From Candidatus Poribacteria bacterium (GTDB taxonomy: Bacteria; Poribacteria; WGA-4E; PCPOR2b), in the NCBI GenBank assembly GCA_022822005.1, contig JAJECO010000016.1:61350-125349 (forward strand): a stretch of DNA of 64,000 bases, written 5' to 3'. Below are positions 59,937 through 64,000 of this stretch, one piece after another. The translations under genes were made by a program, and so were the position numbers. A model generated the notes under the pieces. That model was given only the letters and a program-made list of their open reading frames with translations, was not told where the DNA came from and ran no database searches. The stretch's first letter is position 1. Each line of letters starts with the position of its first letter.

Positions 59937-61388
59937 ATGAGATATAAACAAATTCCAAGAACAAATACCATCGCTTATATCATTCTTTCAACGGTTCTGA
60001 TAGTATCGGTAATCCCCGCCGCCGCTGAGACGGCGATGTGGGGATTCACGCCATCGCGTAACCTTGTTTCCGACGAGAAGAACCTACCGGTAAAATGGGA
60101 CGCAAAAACTGGACTAAACATCAAATGGAGGGCAACCTTGGGTTCACAGACCTATGCGGGTCCCATCCTCATCGGTGGAAAGGTGTTTGTCGGAACGAAC
60201 AATCAAGGGAAACGAAATCCGAAACTGACCGGCGACCGCGGCGTCATCATGGCGTTCCGAGAATCGGACGGAGAATTTCTCTGGCAATCCACACACACCA
60301 AACTCCCCGCCGGACGTGTCAACGATTGGCCCCAACAGGGCATCTGTTCAACTCCTTTTATTGAAAATGACCGGCTTTACTATATTTCCAATCGCGCTGA
60401 AGTTGTCTGCGTTGATACCGAAGGCTTCATGGACGGTGAAAATGATGGTCCTTTCACGGAAGAAACCGATACCAGCGAAATCGATGGAGACATTATCTGG
60501 AAGTACGATATGATTGAGGAGTTAGAGGTTTTCCCGCACAATCTCGCCACCTGTTCCCCGATTGGTGTAGGCGATTTGCTGTTTGTGGAAACGAGCAATG
60601 GCGTTGACGAAGGACATGTGCACATTCCTTCCCCTTTTGCGCCGAGCTTTATCGCACTTAATAAAAATACCGGTGAACTGGTTTGGGAAGATGCCTCTCC
60701 TGCCGAAAATATCTTACACGGTCAATGGTCTAACCCCGCCTACGGGGTAATCAACGGCAGACCCCAAGTCATTTTTCCCGGTGGCGACGGTTGGATCTAT
60801 TCCCTCGAACCTGAGACCGGGAAATTGATCTGGAAGTTCGACTGCAATCCCAAAGATTCGGTGTGGGAATTGGGTGGGAGAGGGACACGCAATAACATCA
60901 TTTCGACTCCTGTCATCTGGGAGGGTAAGGTTTATATCAGCGTGGGACAGGACCCGGAACACGGCGAGGGAGTGGGACATCTCTGGGTGATTGACGCAAC
61001 GGGTGAAGGTGACATCACCGAGACCGGCGCCGTTTGGCATCGCGGCGACGAGGATTTCCACCGCACGATGTCTACCGCAGCAATTGACGATGGCTTGCTC
61101 TACATCGCAGATTTGAGCGGCTTCGTCTACTGCCTTGACGCCAACACAGGTGAACATCATTGGACGTATGACACCTTTGCTGCGATTTGGGGGTCAACAT
61201 TCGTGGCGGATGGCAAGGTATACATCGGAGACGAAGACGGAGATCTCGCCATCTTAAAGGCGGGCAAAGAGAAAGAGCTTATTTTCGAGACCAACATGGG
61301 GAGCGCGGTTTATACCACACCGATAGCAAAAGACGGTGTGCTGTATATCGTGAGTCGGAATACGCTCTTTGCGATTGCTATGGAATGA
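59937..61388 (+). CDS. PQQ-type beta-propeller protein
   Basis: A 483-residue secreted propeller. The signal peptide (about 15-32) precedes blades such as TYAGPILIGGKVFVGTNNQ, FIALNKNTGELVWED and GFVYCLDANTGEHHW, with the usual W-docking motif. Between blades it carries insertions, for example WKYDMIEELEVFPHNLATCSP, found in a Poribacteria/planctomycete subgroup. It is a third paralogue in the window. No cofactor ligand is claimed. RBS GAGGAG precedes the ATG. It is 39 nt after the DUF4276 gene and 14 nt before PhyH, in one transcriptional run. Confidence 0.82.
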   Translation: MRYKQIPRTNTIAYIILSTVLIVSVIPAAAETAMWGFTPSRNLVSDEKNLPVKWDAKTGLNIKWRATLGSQTYAGPILIGGKVFVGTNNQGKRNPKLTGDRGVIMAFRESDGEFLWQSTHTKLPAGRVNDWPQQGICSTPFIENDRLYYISNRAEVVCVDTEGFMDGENDGPFTEETDTSEIDGDIIWKYDMIEELEVFPHNLATCSPIGVGDLLFVETSNGVDEGHVHIPSPFAPSFIALNKNTGELVWEDASPAENILHGQWSNPAYGVINGRPQVIFPGGDGWIYSLEPETGKLIWKFDCNPKDSVWELGGRGTRNNIISTPVIWEGKVYISVGQDPEHGEGVGHLWVIDATGEGDITETGAVWHRGDEDFHRTMSTAAIDDGLLYIADLSGFVYCLDANTGEHHWTYDTFAAIWGSTFVADGKVYIGDEDGDLAILKAGKEKELIFETNMGSAVYTTPIAKDGVLYIVSRNTLFAIAME

Positions 61389-61402
61389 TGGAGGAGTAAT
61401 CA

Positions 61403-62278
61403 ATGTGCAAAGATAACTTTCAACCTGCCGATCTACCCTATCGATACGAGTTTGGGGCAGGCGAACTCACCGCGATTAAGGCGTGCCATGACGCCCACGG
61501 TTTTGCCATTGTGAAAAATATGTTGTCACCGGACTATGTGGATGAACTGAAGGAATCCGTGAGTCAGGTTCTCGATCCAGAGAGCGATTTGGGACTTGGC
61601 GAGACACGCGTTAAGCACGCTTTCATTGAGTACTCGAAGCCACTTTGGACACTGCTTGAGAATGAAGATTATCTGAATATCAATCGATGTATTTTTGGGA
61701 CCGACGCGCTCACGATCCATCGATCCGCTGCAATATTGAAGAATGTTGAATCGGGTCCGGTAACGTGGCATACCGACTGGTGTGGCTTTTCTGAACCGCC
61801 GCCCAAACACTCCGGTGACGTGCTGAATCGCGGTGATTGGCCCAACGGTATGTGGTTCTATCTTAACGGCACCCATCCGAGCCGAGCGGGACTTGCAGTT
61901 ATCGCAGACTCGCATAGGGCTGACTGGCAACCGCCTGATGGTTTTGAATTCACGGCGGATCAGCGTTCATTTCACCGAACAGGCGAAGAACCGAAGCCGT
62001 ATGATCGGATGGATATGCCGGGCACAGTCCCACTTTTCACAGAGCCGGGCGATCTCATCATCTTTGCGGCGCGGACGTATCACGGTGCCTTTCCACACGG
62101 CGGCGATGAACCGCGTCTTTCATGTGGCTTTATTTTCCGTCCGACTCAAGAAAAGCTCTCAATTCCGTGGGAATTACCTGAATCAGCGCACCGGTTCATG
62201 GAAGGACTCCCTCCGAAGTTACAGCGTTACGTTGAGGATTACCCAAGTATCGATATCGGTTGGAAGCCCGCGGGTTAA
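61403..62278 (+). CDS. Phytanoyl-CoA dioxygenase (PhyH) family protein
   Basis: A 291-residue Fe(II)/2-oxoglutarate-dependent dioxygenase. The jelly-roll iron site is readable: the H-x-D in VTWHTDWCGF and the distal His in TYHGAFPHGG, with the 2-oxoglutarate Arg in EPRLSCGFIF. It should hydroxylate an unactivated carbon. PhyH members are greatly expanded in Poribacteria and their substrates are mostly unknown. It is adjacent to and co-oriented with an AMP-binding ligase, suggesting that its substrate may be a CoA- or AMP-activated acid. RBS GGAGG precedes the ATG. Confidence 0.9.
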   Translation: MCKDNFQPADLPYRYEFGAGELTAIKACHDAHGFAIVKNMLSPDYVDELKESVSQVLDPESDLGLGETRVKHAFIEYSKPLWTLLENEDYLNINRCIFGTDALTIHRSAAILKNVESGPVTWHTDWCGFSEPPPKHSGDVLNRGDWPNGMWFYLNGTHPSRAGLAVIADSHRADWQPPDGFEFTADQRSFHRTGEEPKPYDRMDMPGTVPLFTEPGDLIIFAARTYHGAFPHGGDEPRLSCGFIFRPTQEKLSIPWELPESAHRFMEGLPPKLQRYVEDYPSIDIGWKPAG

Positions 62279-62309
62279 GCCCCTCATCATACAGGATACA
62301 TCTACAACT

Positions 62310-63398
62310 ATGGACAACTTGAATGAGTCATTATCCAAAAAAGCAGAAGAAGCGCGTGATCGGCTTGATGCCCACGTTCGTGAAATTGTCCAGTGGCATT
62401 TTAGTCCAGAGACCGGCACATCATTTTGGTTGGAATATGCAGAGACGCTCGATTTTGATCCCCGCGAGAAAGTAGGAAGCTACGATGACTTAAAACTGCT
62501 TGGGCATTTTCAGGATGAATGGTTGCGCGGCGGACCGGTGCGGCGGTGGGTTCCCAAAGGTTACGCAGACCAACCTGTGTATGTGTTCGAGACAGGTGGT
62601 TCTACCGGTGTTCCAAAGACCCGTATCAGCATTCGCGATTTTCAGATCGATTATGAGATGTTCAGCCAAACTTTGCCAGATGAGAGCTTCCCACCCGGTA
62701 GCGATTGGTTGATGCTCGGTCCCACAGGGCCAAGGAGGCTTCGCCTCGCAGTTGAATATCTTGCCCAACATCGCGGCGGCATCTGCTTCCTCGTTGACCT
62801 TGATCCACGGTGGGTGAACAAACTGATTCAGTATGGAAAACATCAGGAGTTGGATCTTTATAAAAATCACGTTATTGATCAAGCCTTGAATATCCTACGC
62901 GCCCACGATAATATCCAGTGCCTGTTCACAACACCGAAATTGCTTGAAGCGTTGTGTGAAAAAATCTCCCTGCCAAAAGCTGGTATAAAAGGCATCTTTT
63001 GCGGTGGCACGGAGATGGATGCTCAATTCCACCGTTTTGCCCGCGAGGAGTTGGTTCCGGGCGTTGAGTTTATGCCGACGTATGGTAATACGCTGATGGG
63101 CTTGGCGTGTTGCAAACCGTTTGATCCTACTGATAATTATGCAATTATCTACTATCCGCCGCAACCCCGCGCTGTCATTGAATTGGTCAACCCCGACAAT
63201 CCAGAAGAAACCGTAGACTACGGTGAAACGGGGCGCGTGATGCTGACCACACTGACACATGAGTTTTTCATGCCACGTTTTCTCGAAAGAGATGAAGCGG
63301 AACGGGCGCAACCCATTGAGCAGTATCCGTGGGATGGCGTTGAGAATTTGCGGCTGCTCTCGGAACTTCAGGAGTCCGTGGTGGTGGGAGTATATTAA
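62310..63398 (+). CDS. AMP-binding ligase, PaaK-like, without C-terminal domain
   Basis: A 362-residue ANL-superfamily protein most like phenylacetate-CoA ligase/acyl-adenylating enzymes. Motifs: FETGGSTGVPKTRI (P-loop-like AMP binding), GIFCGGTEMDAQF and FMPTYGNTLMGLA (adenine pocket), and ETGRVMLTTLTHEFFMPRF. The C-terminal ANL subdomain that closes over the adenylate (about 100 residues with a conserved Lys in PaaK) is not present; the protein ends ELQESVVVGVY. It may adenylate without CoA transfer, or use a partner. The ATG at 62310 is preferred; an earlier in-frame start falls inside the PhyH gene. It is 31 nt after PhyH. Confidence 0.78.
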   Translation: MDNLNESLSKKAEEARDRLDAHVREIVQWHFSPETGTSFWLEYAETLDFDPREKVGSYDDLKLLGHFQDEWLRGGPVRRWVPKGYADQPVYVFETGGSTGVPKTRISIRDFQIDYEMFSQTLPDESFPPGSDWLMLGPTGPRRLRLAVEYLAQHRGGICFLVDLDPRWVNKLIQYGKHQELDLYKNHVIDQALNILRAHDNIQCLFTTPKLLEALCEKISLPKAGIKGIFCGGTEMDAQFHRFAREELVPGVEFMPTYGNTLMGLACCKPFDPTDNYAIIYYPPQPRAVIELVNPDNPEETVDYGETGRVMLTTLTHEFFMPRFLERDEAERAQPIEQYPWDGVENLRLLSELQESVVVGVY

Positions 63399-63415
63399 GA
63401 GGAAATATTTGAAGA

Positions 63416-64000
63416 ATGCCTGCTGATGCCGCCCAAGAGATTAAGGGATCCGAACATACCCAAGGCGATATGCTTTTGGAACAAATAGAGGAACTCGATA
63501 AATCCTTAATCGAGTATTTTCCCAATACACTTGTCGTTGATAACGCTTTAACCAGAAAACTGGTCAGTTTCCAAGCGAATAAAACCCGTACATACTATAG
63601 GTGGTACAAATACAAAGAGGCTTTCTCTGCGGATTTGGTGGAGTATCTTTTCCATAAGTACAAGGTAGTGAAGGGGAGAATACTCGATCCTTTTGCGGGC
63701 GCGGGGACAGCTCTGTTTGTTTGTTCCGGTTTGGGTTATCACGCTGAAGGTATTGAGCTCTTACCGATTGGGCAAAAAATCATACAGGCAAATATGCTCG
63801 CTAGGGGTGCGAATAAACAAAGCATTGTTTCTGGATTGGAAAGCTGGTTACTCCAAAAACCTTGGAACGCTAACGGTGAAATTAAAGGTTTTGAGGTGCT
63901 CCGTATAACCGATGGTGCGTATCCTGAAAAAACGCACCACAAAATCGGAAGATACCTAAATGAGTTAGAGGGGGAACCGCCAGAAACAAAAGAAGTATTA
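63416..64000 (+). CDS. DNA methyltransferase (N4/N6 type), 3' end cut by window
   Basis: 195 codons are visible, open to the window's right edge. The key motif is ILDPFAGAGTALFVCSGLGYHAEGIELLPIGQKI, split here as ILDPFAGAGTALFVCSGLG and YHAEGIELLP: the SAM-binding DPFxGxGT loop followed by an acidic residue at the end of strand 2, typical of N6-adenine/N4-cytosine methyltransferases. The N-terminal 80 residues (FSADLVEYLFHKY) resemble a leading helical segment. Catalytic motif IV (DPPY/NPPY) would lie outside the window or upstream and is not seen. It starts 17 nt after the AMP ligase, with GAGG about 12 nt upstream. It may be part of a restriction-modification locus that continues past the edge. 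Confidence 0.72.
   Translation, partial: MPADAAQEIKGSEHTQGDMLLEQIEELDKSLIEYFPNTLVVDNALTRKLVSFQANKTRTYYRWYKYKEAFSADLVEYLFHKYKVVKGRILDPFAGAGTALFVCSGLGYHAEGIELLPIGQKIIQANMLARGANKQSIVSGLESWLLQKPWNANGEIKGFEVLRITDGAYPEKTHHKIGRYLNELEGEPPETKEVL

Overview
The window looks like a chromosomal segment of an uncultured Gram-negative heterotroph, most plausibly a Candidatus Poribacteria-type (sponge-associated) bacterium or a relative near the PVC group. This is an inference from gene content: Gfo/Idh/MocA dehydrogenase, xylose-isomerase-like TIM barrels, DegT aminotransferase, PhyH dioxygenase, CRTAC1-type FG-GAP/ASPIC protein, several PQQ-type propellers, a dockerin plus FlgD-like tail, an ECF sigma factor fused to a membrane segment, bacterial microcompartment (BMC) genes, and intergenic DNA full of palindromic repeats. 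No rRNA, tRNA, CRISPR array or transposase was seen.

Layout. 0-18.8 kb: mostly single genes separated by repeat-rich spacers (sugar isomerases, oxidoreductase, pseudouridine synthase, PQQ propeller, inositol-phosphatase family enzyme, a YdjY-like/acylphosphatase fusion, a 1252-residue dockerin-bearing glycosidase-like protein, DegT). 18.8-22.4 kb: first BMC operon (shell protein, CoA-acylating aldehyde dehydrogenase, TPR protein). 22.7-34.5 kb: a long plus-strand run (Hfq/Sm-like protein, Uma2, NadC, GNAT, flippase-like protein, SDR, HIBADH-type dehydrogenase, GNAT, GT39, PolX, rhomboid). 34.5-45.6 kb: minus-strand envelope block (NtrC regulator, ExbD-ExbD-ExbB, a giant outer-membrane lipoprotein with a long structured leader, NTF2-like lipoprotein, DUF5683 protein, Arg-rich secreted protein). 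45.9-47.7 kb: second BMC operon (shell protein, PduL phosphotransacylase, flavoprotein). 48-55 kb: repeat-rich again, with an oligopeptide-type ABC binding protein and permease, CRTAC1 protein and a medium-chain dehydrogenase. 55.7-64 kb: plus-strand run with two PQQ propellers flanking an AAA ATPase/DUF4276 pair, then PhyH, an AMP-binding ligase and a DNA methyltransferase cut by the window edge.

How the parts fit. The two BMC operons together give two hexamer-type shell proteins, an acyl-CoA-forming aldehyde dehydrogenase and PduL, which is the aldehyde to acyl-CoA to acyl-phosphate core of a metabolosome. No pentameric vertex protein, alcohol dehydrogenase, kinase or aldehyde-generating enzyme is in the window. 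Both operons face the same way and sit at the two edges of a repeat-poor block of about 29 kb. Several well-formed sigma70-type promoters, inverted-repeat operators and factor-independent terminators can be read in and near the BMC and envelope blocks.

The strongest leads are: the split BMC with a cysteine-cluster PduL; an Hfq-like protein divergent from BMC operon 1; a PolX whose polymerase catalytic acids are all replaced while its PHP site is intact; the AAA/DUF4276 cassette; a roughly 520-nt structured leader with a four-codon ORF; a MITE family with TA-ended inverted repeats; and a hairpin family whose stems change freely while a CCTAC tail stays fixed.
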